Positions 32,790-43,793 of a stretch of DNA of 64,000 nt are shown in pieces. Position 1 is the first letter of the stretch; each line of letters starts with the position of its first letter. The DNA is taken from assembly GCA_026214975.1 (NCBI GenBank), contig CM047806.1, positions 104,045,345-104,109,344 of the forward strand. Direction: 5' to 3'. The notes beneath the pieces were generated by a model, which made no database searches, was not told the origin of the DNA, and worked only from the letters and a program-made list of their open reading frames with translations. Source of the DNA: Gentiana macrophylla (Eukaryota; Streptophyta; Magnoliopsida; Gentianales; Gentianaceae). Position numbers and translations under genes: made by a program.

Positions 32790-34890
32790 ATGACCCGGAG
32801 GTCTCAAACACCACTCGAACCTTACATAGACGGGATTGAAGCTTACGCAAGGCGTAGAAACAGTCAACGAAGAAGAGGTCGTCAAGTAGAGGAGTTGATT
32901 CCGGTCATAGAAGAGGATAGTTTGGGTGAGTTGGGAGAAGGATCCGACATGGCACAACAAGGTGGACAAGGTTTAGAAGGAAATTTGGTGAATAATAATG
33001 GAATCCCAGTTCCAAACCCGCCTCTTGTCAACAACAATGCACAAGGAGATGGGAATGGACAAGGACACAACGTTGTGAATGCGAATGGGCCTATTCCTCA
33101 GAATGTTCAACATGAGGCCCAAGGGAATCAAATGGATCCCGCTCTTATGCAACGATTCAATGCATGGATGTTGAATCGGTTTTCAACAAAATCGAGAACC
33201 AAGCTCACAATCAAGGTGCAAACGCGATGCCAAATTGGTTTAACGGTCAACAAGAGCAAAACCAAGGTGGTTTGACTTGCGAGATTTTTTGTGCTAGCTC
33301 TACGGCAAACATGGGGCATAGTCCAATCCGAATGCCACGGTGGCCGCCAACAACTTGGAATTGAATAGAAACATCATACATTTGTTGGGAGATAATGCTA
33401 TATTCAAGGGCACCGCTTTAGAAAATCCTCACTTATTCATTGATCACTTTCTCCAAATAGTGAACTCGACGAAGATCAATGGAGTGAGTGATGAGGCACT
33501 CAAACTTATGCTTTTCCCGTTCGCCTTGAAAGAGCAAGCTAAGAGGTGGTATGATTCGTTGCCTAATGACTCTTTACACACATGGGAGGAAGTGGTAAAG
33601 ACTTTTCTACTCAAATATTACCCCCCGTCGAAGACCATGGATATGAAAGAAGCTATAATGTCGTTCAATGCATATGAAGGAGAAGAGCTTCATGAGTCAT
33701 GGGATCGGTTTAAGGCTTTGTTGAGGGAGTGCCCGGGGCACGGATTGAGATCGTACGAGGTAGTTCATGCTTTCTTCCGGGGTTTGGATCAAGTTCATCA
33801 AAGTACGTTACATGCTTCGTGTAATGGAGATATTATGAGTATGGTACCCGAAGTAGCTATGAACCAAATTGAGAAGATTTCCGAGACCTCGAGGCAATAT
33901 ATATCGTCAAGTAGAAAGGGGACAAGAAGTAAGAAGCCCGGTTTGGTTGAAGTTAAAGAAGTTGAAGCAAGCGATCAATATCATGCTCAAGTACAAGCGA
34001 TGGAGCAACAGTTAGGGAGATTGCAAAAGGAGAATGAGAGTGCTAAGCTTTGCCAAATTTGTAGCGGACCACACTCGGCAAAGGATTGTAGGATGACAAC
34101 CAAAGCCCAAAACATGGCCTATCCTCAATCCTCGACTCAAGGGCAACCTAGCACTCTTTCTCAAGATAACATGAATGAGTTGGCTAAGCGGATGATGAGT
34201 ATTTGCTCGATGGAGCAATGGAATACGGGGTCCCAATATCAAAATCAGTCGCAAAGCCCCTATCAAGGCCAATATATGGGGGAACAACAAGGTGGGCAAC
34301 CGTATGAAGAATCCCAAGATGTGAACTATGTGGGACAAGGTCAAGGAGGGAACTATGGAAATCAAGGTGATGGTTCTTGGAGGAATAACAACAATCAAGG
34401 TTGGAACCGGAATCAAAACCAAGGACTAAACCAAGGTTATAGACAAGGCCAAAGTCAAAGCCAATCTACACAAGGGCATGTCTATCAACCTCCACACCAA
34501 AGGCAACAAGGAGGGTATAATCAACAGGGTTCTACCAATCATCAAAACCCTCCTCCTTTGGCTCCTATACCTCAAAAGAGTTCAACCGATGTCATCTTGG
34601 AACAAATGAACAAAAACTTTGCGGAGATAAAGAAGGACATGGTTGAGATGAACTACAAACATGGGTCCGCCATAAAAATCTTGAGACACAATTTGGTCAA
34701 GTGGTGGAACATGTTCCAGTTGAAGGGCGGTTTACCGAGTAACACCGAAAAAAATCCGAGAAGTGTGAACGCCATCTTAACTCGAAGTGGTAAAGTGTTG
34801 AGAACTAATGGAGAGAAGAAAGTCTTGTGGGAGGACAAGGCTAGAAAAACTTCCATTGAGACCGAGCGGGAGTTATGGATGGTGATATAG
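32790..34890 (+). pseudogene. Element C gag
   Basis: Start at 32790 (MTRRSQTPLEPYIDGIEAY). The N-terminal 130 codons are Asn/Gln/Gly-rich. The frame breaks between ~33180 and 33340 and resumes to 34890. The gag domain lies at ~33360-33850, with HLLGDNAIFKG, HLFIDHFLQIV, LKLMLFPFALKEQAKRWYDS and LLKYYPPSKT. A Cys-His knuckle is at ~34057 (CQICSGPHSAKDC), followed by a long Gln/Asn/Gly-rich tail. This is the typical Athila gag: CA-like domain, one knuckle, then a low-complexity linker. A single lesion near 33200 would separate the halves. Confidence 0.9.
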
Positions 34891-35770
34891 ATGGGATTGA
34901 AGATGATGAAGATCATGGGGAGTATGTCAAGAAGAAGGAAGTAGAAAGGAAAGAAGCTCAGCTAGGGGAGATTATGTGGTCATCGATGTGAAAGATGAGG
35001 AACCAACTAGAAGAGAGGGAAAGAGCCAATGAAAGAGCCGTCTTCCCACGTTCCAAAGGTAAGAAAGGTATGATCTCTCCTCCTTCTAAAGATTTTGATT
35101 TGAGTACTCTCCGTATCCCCTAAGAATCATAGACAAAGTTGCTTGAATAAGGCACAAACTCGATTCATTGAGATTTTACGAAAAATTGATTTGAACATTC
35201 CTTTCCTTGAAGCACTTGCAAACATGCCCTCGTATTGTAAGTTTTGAAAGAGTTACTAACTAAAAGGGTAAGATGCAAGAAGTTGTGTGTTTAAATGAAG
35301 AGTGTTCCGCTATTTTTAATGGAAAGTCTAAGATTCCCCGAAAGTTAGGGACAAGGGTAGTTTTACTATCCCGGTTACTATTGGTACGACTCATTTTCCT
35401 AGTGTTCTATGTGATTTGGGGGCTAGTGTAAGCCGAATGCCCCGTGCTATATATGAGAGTCTTGACCTAGAGAGTTGGAGCCAGCGGGATGACCCTTCAA
35501 ATGGCGGATAGGTCTATAAGGGAGCCTATGGGAGTGATAGAGGATGTCATAGTGAAAGTGGATAAGTTTGCCTTCCCGGTAGATTTTGTGGTGCTAGACA
35601 TGGAGATGGACTCCAAAACACCTTTGTTGTTAGGGCGTCCCTTTTAAATACCGGGAGGACTTTGATAGATGTTGCGGCGGTGAGATAATATTGAGAGTTG
35701 GAGATGAAAAAGTCGCGGTCAATGTCTATAAAGCCATGAAACATCCTAAGGAGAGCACCGAGGATTGTTT
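34891..35770 (+). pseudogene. Element C gag-PR linker and aspartic protease
   Basis: 35100-35230 holds the linker (KIDLNIPFLEALANMPSY). The protease is readable from ~35395: LCDLGASVSRMPRAIYESL with DLGAS at the active site, then VDFVVLDMEMDSKTPLLLGRP. The catalytic triplet is D-L-G as in many plant Athila copies. At least four frame changes between 34890 and 35770. Confidence 0.75.
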
Positions 35771-36072
35771 TTCTATTGATGCTATATATCCTTGCGTTTG
35801 AACATGTTGACATGCAGGGAATATAAAGATAAATCCGATGAAGGCATGGAAAGAGTAAATGCACGGAACATGATGAGGAAGAAGAATTGGAAGAGGAAGC
35901 AAAGAGCTCGAAGAGACGGCTTTAGTGGGTGAGAGGTGGTGAGAAAGATTGATCTTGGGCTTGAAGGAGAGCTAGAAAAGCCATCAATTGAGGATCCTCC
36001 GAAAGATTTGAAAATGAAGCCGCTTCCACCTCATTTGAAGTATGTTTTCTTGAAAATGATGATTTACTTCCT

Positions 36073-37500
36073 TTGATTATTTCTTCTACACTAACGGCTT
36101 TGCAGGAAGATGAGTTAGTGAGGATGCTTAAGAAGCATAAGCGTGCTTTCGGGTGGAAGATGTGCGATCTTAAGGGTATTAGTCCCACCATTTGCCAACA
36201 CAAGATTATTCTGGAAGATGGAGCAAAGCCGGTAAGGCAACCCCAAAGAAGACTCAATCCCCACCTCCAAGAGGTTGTGAGGAAGGATGTGGTCACAATG
36301 TTGAAGCTAGGGATTATCTACGCCATCTCGGATAGCAAGTGGGTGAGTCCCACCCAAGTGGTGCCGAAGAAGGGAGGTATGACCGTGGAGATCAATGACA
36401 AAGGAGAGGAGGTGCCTAAGCGTTTGGTAAGTGGTCATAGAATTTGCATTGATTATCGTAAGCTAAATGACCAAACCCGTAAAGATCATTTCCCCCCTTT
36501 TTTATTGATCAAATGTTGGAGAGATTGAGTGGCCATGCCTTTTATTGTTTCCTTGATGGGTTTAGTGGGTATTACCAAATACATGTGGCTTTAGAGGACC
36601 AAGAAAAGACTACCTACACTTGTCCCTATGGTACCTTTGCCTTCCGTAGGATGCCTTTTGGGTTGTGTAATGCACCATGACATTCCAACGGTGCATGGTG
36701 GCCATATTTGCGGATATGATAGAAAAGTCTTTAGAAGTCTTTATGGATGATTTTAGCGTGTTTGGTGATTCCTTTGAACAATGTCTAGATAATCTTGAAA
36801 AGGTGTTGGGTAGATGTGAGGAGACAAACTTGGTGCTTAATTGGGAGAAGTGTCATTTGATGGTTACTGAGGGGATAGTCTTAGGGCATAAGATATCTAG
36901 TAAAGGTATAGAGGTAGATAAGGCTAAGGTTGAAGCGATAGCTAAGCTTCCTATGCCCACCAACCTAAAGACTCTTAGGGGTTTTCTAGGCCACGTGGGG
37001 TTTTATCGTAGGTTCATCAAGGATTTCTCGAAAATAGCCCGTCCTCTTACTCTTCTCCTTGGAAAAGACGTCCCGTTTGATTTTGACAAAGCTTGTGTTG
37101 AAGCATTTTCGATGCTCAAGCAACTGCTAGTATCCGCTCCCATCTTAGTTGCCCCGAAATGGGATCAAGAATTTGAGCTCATGTGTGATGCGAGTGACAC
37201 CGCGGTTGGTGCGGTACTCGGTCAAAAAATCGACAAAATCTTCAAGCCTATTGCTTATGCAAGTCACACCTTGAATTCGGCTCAACAGAACTACACCACC
37301 ACTGAAAAAGAGCTTTTAGCGGTCGTCTTTGCGTTTGATAAGTTTCGGTCTCATCTCGTAGGTTCTCGGGTAGTTGTCCACACGGATCATGCCGCTTTGC
37401 GTTATCTCTTTGCCAAGCAAGATACCAAGCCCGCCTCTTGAGGTGGATCTTGCTCTTGCAAGAGTTTGATTTAGAGATCCGTGATAGGAAAGGTTGTGAG
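36073..37500 (+). pseudogene. Element C reverse transcriptase and RNase H
   Basis: RT fingers/palm at 36073-36528 (GRKLNDQTRKDHFP end), then a frame change, the palm middle 36530-36670 (FSGYYQIHVALEDQEKTTY, MPFGLCNAP), then 36677-37441: VFMDDFSVFGDS with the Asp pair intact, FLGHVGFYRRFIKDFSKIA, and RNase H ([43 protein letters not shown]). One frame change at ~37435 leads into [27 protein letters not shown]. Active-site residues of both enzymes look intact. Confidence 0.92.
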
Positions 37501-38918
37501 AATGTCGTAGCCGACCACTTAAGTCGTATGGAGCTTAGTGAGGAGTTGGTTAAAGCACAAACCGAGATAAATGACTCTTTCCCTCACGAGCAACTGTATG
37601 CACTTGACACCCTTCTTCCGGCTAAGAGAGGCAACTTTCTAAAAGTCGGTAAGGAAGGTAGTCCTTGGTTTGCTCCTTTTGTCAACTACCACGAGTGCGG
37701 TTTCGTAGACCCCGACCTTGACTCGAACCAAAGGCGTAAATTCCTTAGTGAGGTGGGTAAGTATGTGTGGGAAGATCCTTGTCTTTATAGGTTGTGTTCG
37801 GATGGTATTCTGAGGAGGTGCATCCCAGAAAGTGAGATTTTGAGTGCTCTTTCGTTTTGTCACGACAAAGAGGCCGGAGGCCACTTCTCGGGGCAAAGAA
37901 CCGCTTTGAAAGTATTGCAAAGTGGGCTATATTGGCCCACTCTATTTCGAGACGCACATGCTTATGTGAAATCTTGCGATGCTTGTCAAAGATCCGGTCG
38001 TATATCTAGAAGAAGTGAGATGCCTCAGAAGCCGATCATAGTCTGTGAGATTTTTGACGTGTGGGGCATTGATTTCATGGTCCCCTATCCCTCTTCGTGT
38101 GGTAACAAGTACATTCTAGTCGCGTGTGATTATGTGTCCAAATGGGTCGAAGCCTTAGCCTCACCCACCAATGATAGGAATGTTGTTATCCGTTTTCTTA
38201 GAAAGAACATCTTTTGTAGGTTTGGGGTGCCTCGTGCTATAATCAGTGATAACGGAAGCCATTTTGCTAACAAGCCGTTTGATAAACTTTTAGAAAGTAT
38301 GGAGTGAAACACAAGTTAGGTACCGCTTACCATCCCCAAACGAGTGGTCAAGTCGAAGTCACGAATAGGGGTATTAAGCGTATCTTAGAGAGGACGGTGA
38401 ACACGAATGTCAAGAGTTGGTCTTTGAAGTTAGATGATGCCTTGTGGGCCCATAGGACAGCCTTTAAGACACCTCTGGGCATGTCACCTTACATGATAGT
38501 CTATGGTAAATCTTGTCATCTTCCCGTAGAGATCGAACACAAGGCTTATTGGGCCATCAAAATGCTTAACCTCGATGATACCTTAATTGGTGAGAAGCGT
38601 ATGACCCAATTAAATGAATTAGATGAGTTCCGCCTATGTGCTTATGACCTTTCCACAAAGTACAAAGAAAAGACTAAGTTACTCCATGATAAGTTGATTA
38701 AACCTCGTGTTTTCAATGAGGGTGACGAAGTCTTATTCTACAATACTCGTTTGCATCTCTTCCAAGGGAAGTTGAAGTCTAGGTGGTCCGGTCCCTATGT
38801 TGTGTCAAAAGTCTATCCGTCCGGTGCTATCGAAATCACCCATCCTAAGTTTGGCACGTTCACCACTAATGGCTTGCGGTTGAAAAGGTATGAGCGGTTG
38901 CCTACGATGAAGCACTAG
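37501..38918 (+). pseudogene. Element C integrase
   Basis: 37501-38307 has the zinc domain ([26 protein letters not shown]) and the DDE core start ([37 protein letters not shown]). 38304-38918 continues ([38 protein letters not shown]) to a GPY-type C-terminus ([21 protein letters not shown]). The two parts overlap by a one-base shift at 38304; otherwise the core D, D and E are all in place. No chromodomain, as expected for Athila. Confidence 0.92.
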
Positions 38919-39233
38919 AAATAGTGCATCTTGAAGATCCGTACCTTGTGATGAATCTTGTAAGTCTTGTCATGGACTTTAAACCTTGACTCGTATAATT
39001 CTAAATCCATCTTTCTATCTTTCTACCCTTTCTCGCCTTGTGCCAACGGTATAACTTTGAAAAAGTTGGCACCGTTTAATCCATCTTGTCGAGCCAACGA
39101 CGTAAAACAAAGGCGCTTGGGGGAGGCAACCCACCATTTCGTAGTTTGTTGAGTTAGTTTGGTGTTTCTAGAGGTCTCGGGGTGGTTAGAATCAAGTGTG
39201 GGGTAGAAATCTTGAGTTTTCCTAGTTTCTGGT
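38919..39233 (+). other. Post-pol spacer with conserved Athila motif
   Basis: Contains GCGCTTGGGGGAGGCAACCC (39110-39129), a sequence commonly found just after pol in Athila elements, and the first of five GTGTGGGG tracts (39196). No coding region. Confidence 0.6.
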
Positions 39234-39520
39234 CCAAACGCCCGTTTACCCCTTTCAAACGCGCGTTTGCAGCTTTTTCCTCCCAAACGCGCGTTTAGAA
39301 CCATTTCAAACGCGCGTTTGGAGCCTCAACTCTCTGATCGTGAATTCCCTTCCCAAGCGCTTGCGTTTCACTGTCAAGCGCCGCGTTTGGACATGCTGCA
39401 ACAGCGCGTTCACTCATTCAAACGCGGCGTTTGGACTCATCTTCTTTAAATACACGCCTCCAAACCGGCGTTTCAAAAATCGGATTTTCTCAACCCTAAA
39501 CGTCCGGCAGCCGCGTTTCA
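39234..39520. repeat. Internal AAACGCGCGTTT array with TATA-like box
   Basis: About ten copies of the same motif as in the LTRs (for example CAAACGCGCGTTTG at 39258 and 39308), well outside the LTRs and between pol and the env-like ORF. A TATA-like TTTAAATA follows at 39445-39452, in the same relative place as TATAAATA after the LTR array. The flanking sequence is not an LTR copy, only the motifs and their order are shared. Confidence 0.8.
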
Positions 39521-40030
39521 ACCCCCTTTCACTCGAAATTCTTCATTTCTCACCCGTTTTTGGCGATTTAAAGCCCATTCAACACCTCTCAATCTCTTCT
39601 TTTGATTTCAACAAGCCATTCCAACAACAAATCACCTTTATCCTCGATTTGATCGACATTTTTGGCGATTTTTCACCGAAGTCGAATTTGCTCATTTTCG
39701 ACGTTTGAGGCTCGTTCTTCACCCCAAATCATTCCTATCATCTCTCTTAAGCATAGAAACGGTATATTTCGGCTTTACGTTTAAATTTCGTTAGGGTTAG
39801 TTTTTGGCCTATTTTTGGTTTAACGCCTTTCGTTATTATTTATTGTTTATTGATTCAATATCCTGTTTTTGTTTGTTTTGTTTGTTGTGTTGATCGATGG
39901 TGAATGGTGTGGCTTGTGTGGGGTGTTCTGTTGTGAATGGTTGGTTTGTTTGAAATCCCGGTTGGGCGATAACCGGTCGGTTTTGATTGTAACTTGATTG
40001 TTTGGTGTTGTTCGTTTGGTGTTCATAGAA

Positions 40031-41787
40031 TGAGGAAACTAAACGAAAGGAAACCGAGGGTAAAGGTAAGGGCAAGCAACCAATGACTAGGCAAGCCCCA
40101 AAAAAGCAGAAAACCTAGTTTATCCTAGGGTACCTACGAGTGGTATTCGGATTGGTGGTGCAATTGAGAGTAGAAACCCTCGAGCAATTAGGCCGGCCGG
40201 GACAGTTGAGGATGAAACATCGGCGAAGATTTTGAGCCGGATACCGAGGGAGGAATACGAGTAGTGATAGTGGGAGGCCACGGACCTTGAGAGCGATGTG
40301 CCCTTGGCACATTTGCAAGCCAAAGCTGCTAGGACTAGTGCTCCACCACCTCCTCGAGTGCCCCTCCACGAGTGCTCCCGAGCAAGGCCCTCCTCTAGCT
40401 CCCCTCCCGAGGATATTATCCCTTTCGAGCTGCGTTTCAACTCACCGGTTGCCTACTCTAACTATCATGATTATATCATTTGGGAAGAACATGTGTTATG
40501 AGAGGGGCTAGACCTCAAAATCGTGCTAAAGAGTTCATCGAAGACTTAATGAAGAGAGGGTGGAATAATCTAATTTATGAACCTGAGGGGCATCTGAATT
40601 TGTCAATAGTCCGGGAATGGTATGCAAATTTCAGTGTGGCTAATCTGGAATCCGGGTTTATCAGAGTTAGAGGGGTTAATGTTCCGTGGTCGGTCAGGGC
40701 CATCAATGATTATTATCGGATACCGGCTTTCGAGGGGCAGGATTATTTAGGTTGGTTTGCGGCGAGGTCACATTGGAATACTACTGAGAATCCAGATCCA
40801 TTAGAGGAGATGAGGAAAGCAATCAACCCCGACTTGCCGTGGATTTCAAAGGGAAGCAATGCAAGAAGTCAGTTGGTGACGACGACTTGGCCAGATATTT
40901 GGAAAGTAAAAGCTAAGTTTTCTCAAAACCGTCTACTACCGAAGGACAACATCACGCACTTCCACATTAAGGATTTGCAACTGTTGTATGCTCTACACTA
41001 TGATCTGAAGGTAGACGTTGGGAAAACCATCTTTGAGGAATTTAGAGAAAATCAAAAGGTTAAGCGTCGGATGATTATGTGCCCCTACCTCATCTTTGGT
41101 TTGTGCAAGGGAGCGTTGGTAAAGGAGTATCCTGATGATCAGATTCTGAGGAAGAAGAATCTGCCTGTGGTACCGAGGCCGTTTAACGCCCGCACTGCTT
41201 CTAACCCTCCTAGGCCCACCCCTCGACCCATTCACACCGTCCTCCGCCCTACCACCTCCACTACCTCCACCACCCTACCCATACCTCCTCCTATCATTTC
41301 CTCCACTACTACCACTGCTATACCCCCCCCCTCCCCCTCTACTACTGGACCTTCCACCACACCTTCACCTCTACCTTCTACATCCTCTACCGGGGGGCCG
41401 TGGCTTAGTGAGAAGCAGGGGCTTCTGATTGCACACAAACAGAGAGACTGGATGGATAGTCTGAGGGTGACACTGAACGGCATTGTGGAAAATCAGCGGG
41501 TATTGGCTCAGGAGAGGCAGTTGGAGCTTCCTGAGTTGGATCTAGATATTGCACCGTTTCAGTATACCGCAGAGATTGAGGAGGATTTGCAGCGGATTAT
41601 AGAGGAGTCATTCGTAGAGGAGCCGGACGAGGGGTTTGATGATCTTGATTTGGATGATCTGATGGGCACAGTTGCAGTTGGGACAGAGGCAGTGAGGACA
41701 GGTGTTGCAGGATCTACACAGACTGAGAGTGCAGCTGCTGTGGTTGCACCAACATCAGGCACACCGGATCCCACCACTGACGTCTGA
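40031..41787 (+). CDS. Element C env-like ORF (putative plant transposon protein domain)
   Basis: 435 codons are open from 40480 to 41787; a lysine-rich start (40031-40118) and a short frame-broken linker precede it. The first ~235 residues form a folded domain (LSIVREWYANFS, IRVRGVNVPWSVRAINDYY, LLYALHYDLKVDVGKTI, MIMCPYLIFGLCKGALV) of the kind annotated as putative plant transposon protein in Athila post-pol ORFs. Then comes a Pro/Ser/Thr-rich stretch (PPPIISSTTTTAIPPPSPS), and an acidic C-terminus (FVEEPDEGFDDLDLDDLMG). No signal peptide or transmembrane segment is evident, so envelope function is doubtful. Function unknown. Confidence 0.75.
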
Positions 41788-43055
41788 GGACAAGGAGGCA
41801 GACTAGCATGTTTTTCATGCAATTCTTACTGTATTTACTTACTAGTCTGTCTCTTTTATACTTTGACATTTTACCTACCTTTGACGTTCTTTCATCATAC
41901 TTTGGACACATTTCACTTTGGCATGCACGTGCACTTATTTTTGAGCCCCTGAGGCCTGCTTGACCGTGTATGTTTTCCTTTTTATTGACTGATACTGTGG
42001 GATGACAAGGATGTTTTTATTAGCTTATATTTAATGCATGGATGTTCTGTACTCTATTTTGATTCGATTGTATCCTTCCATTGCATATCCCGTATCCCCC
42101 CTCGTTATGCTTTGATCTCGTCACTGTGGCTTAGATTCGTTATTTTATGCACCCGCTTACCCTATTGCTTGCTTTTTAGCACGCGGATTATGTCCCGTGC
42201 ATGCGCTGTCTTTGTTTCTGTTGATCTCGCTTTAGGTTTCGGGATGGATTCACACGAGGCTATCACGCGTTTCGAGTCACGGTTGCGCCTTTCTGCCGGG
42301 TCTTTTGGTCAAACAGCTAAGTCTTTTCGCCCCTTATCTCTCACACATGAGGGCGGTGTTTCGTTTAAGTGTGGGGTGGGGACTTAGCCGTTTATTGTTT
42401 TTATTGTTGAATGTGCATTATTTGTGGTATACTTAGCTTATGATCGGGCTTGAGTCGATTCTTGGGTGATTTTAAAATTTTTTCAAGGGTTCCCGACACT
42501 GTGTTGTTTGTGCTATGTCTTTATTCGAGTGGCGCCCACCTTAGTAGGGCCCCGAACGTGTGCACTTCGGTTTGATTTTTCTTGAGAATAGAGTTTATTA
42601 ATTTCACGTGAAGCTACACTTTGTGCACAATTTGATTACTACCACCTCTCATGTCACTGGTCTCGAGACGAAATAAAAGAGTTACCTAAGTAGGACACGG
42701 GATGACGGTCATGGCGTCTCTTTGACCCTACCATAGCCAAATAAGCCTAATCTCCAACATTAGACCTTCGTAGCCCCTCTCGGCTGGATAGAATGGTCGA
42801 CCACCATTCGTTTTATAGCCGTTTTGTTACGTGAGTCGAAACCTACCTACCACTGAGCTTAATTTTTGGTCACATTCCCTTCATTCATACCCTACGAGTG
42901 GACCTAGTCTTTTGTTAGGCCACACTTGCTAAGGCAAGTGTGGGGTGGGAAAATGATGTTTTCTTGTATGGAGCTATAAGGAGAAGAGGAGCTCATTTGG
43001 GCTTAGTGTTTGGGTTTGGCCCAAAAGAAAAGAAAAATCATGTCCTTTCTTCTTC

Positions 43056-43093
<38 letters not shown>

Positions 43094-43781
43094 AGAAACT
43101 CGATCAATCAAAGTTCAAAATAAATTAGAAAGTTCTCAAATGAATAAGAGTTTGGAGTTTATAAAATAAAGGGTTGGAATCAAAGTAATGAGCTCAAAGT
43201 TATACGTATGATGTTGGAGTTGGGATAGTGAGATAGGTGCTAATGTATTCGACCTCGCCTTATGAAACTTGAAACATAGTTGAATTAGGCAATGAGTTCG
43301 GGTATGTCAGTATCCTATGGTTCCCAAAGTTTTCTAATAATCAAAAGGAGTTTGGATGGTTTGTATGGTAGAGATAAGGTGGTACACTTGTTGATTAGGT
43401 TCACTCGTACTTCTTTTCTCCGATTCCCAAAATATCCTTTTCGATTAACCGAATTACCCTAGCCTAACATTATAACCCTTCAAGTCCTAACCGATTGTGT
43501 CCAAACTTAGTAGCCTTGATTTGTGGAGAGGATGGTTGATATGAGGCGGTTGGTAGACTTTTCGGCCGGGATTCAAGCCCGACAATCTTTTTGAACACTT
43601 GAATGTAGCTCGGCACCACACACACTCTATTCTTTTGATAACGTTGTACCGGTGTGTGTATGTTCGTTCGTCTTACTTCGTGGTTACCTCGAGGGTAAGG
43701 ATAGGAGCACCTACGTCACAATGTTGAATCCACTTGGTTTGTTTTAAAGCGCCCGGGTTGCTCGAGGCGAGCAAAGGCTAC
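41788..43781 (+). other. Element C 3' untranslated region
   Basis: No ORF I would keep. It holds two more GTGTGGGGTGGG tracts (42369, 42938) and a 33-base A run (43059-43091). Long 3' regions of this sort are usual in Athila elements. Confidence 0.7.
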
Positions 43782-43793
43782 GTGTGGGGTGGT
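43782..43793 (+). other. Polypurine tract of element C
   Basis: GTGTGGGGTGGT immediately before the 3' LTR; the last of five similar tracts in the 3' third of the element. Confidence 0.8.

Noticed and set aside
40480..41787. Env-like ORF of C as a true envelope glycoprotein
   Set aside because: No signal peptide, transmembrane segment or fusion-type region is visible.
43059..43091. Poly-A run as the 3' end of a LINE or processed retrocopy
   Set aside because: It is internal to element C's 3' region, with no target duplication and no upstream LINE or cDNA sequence.
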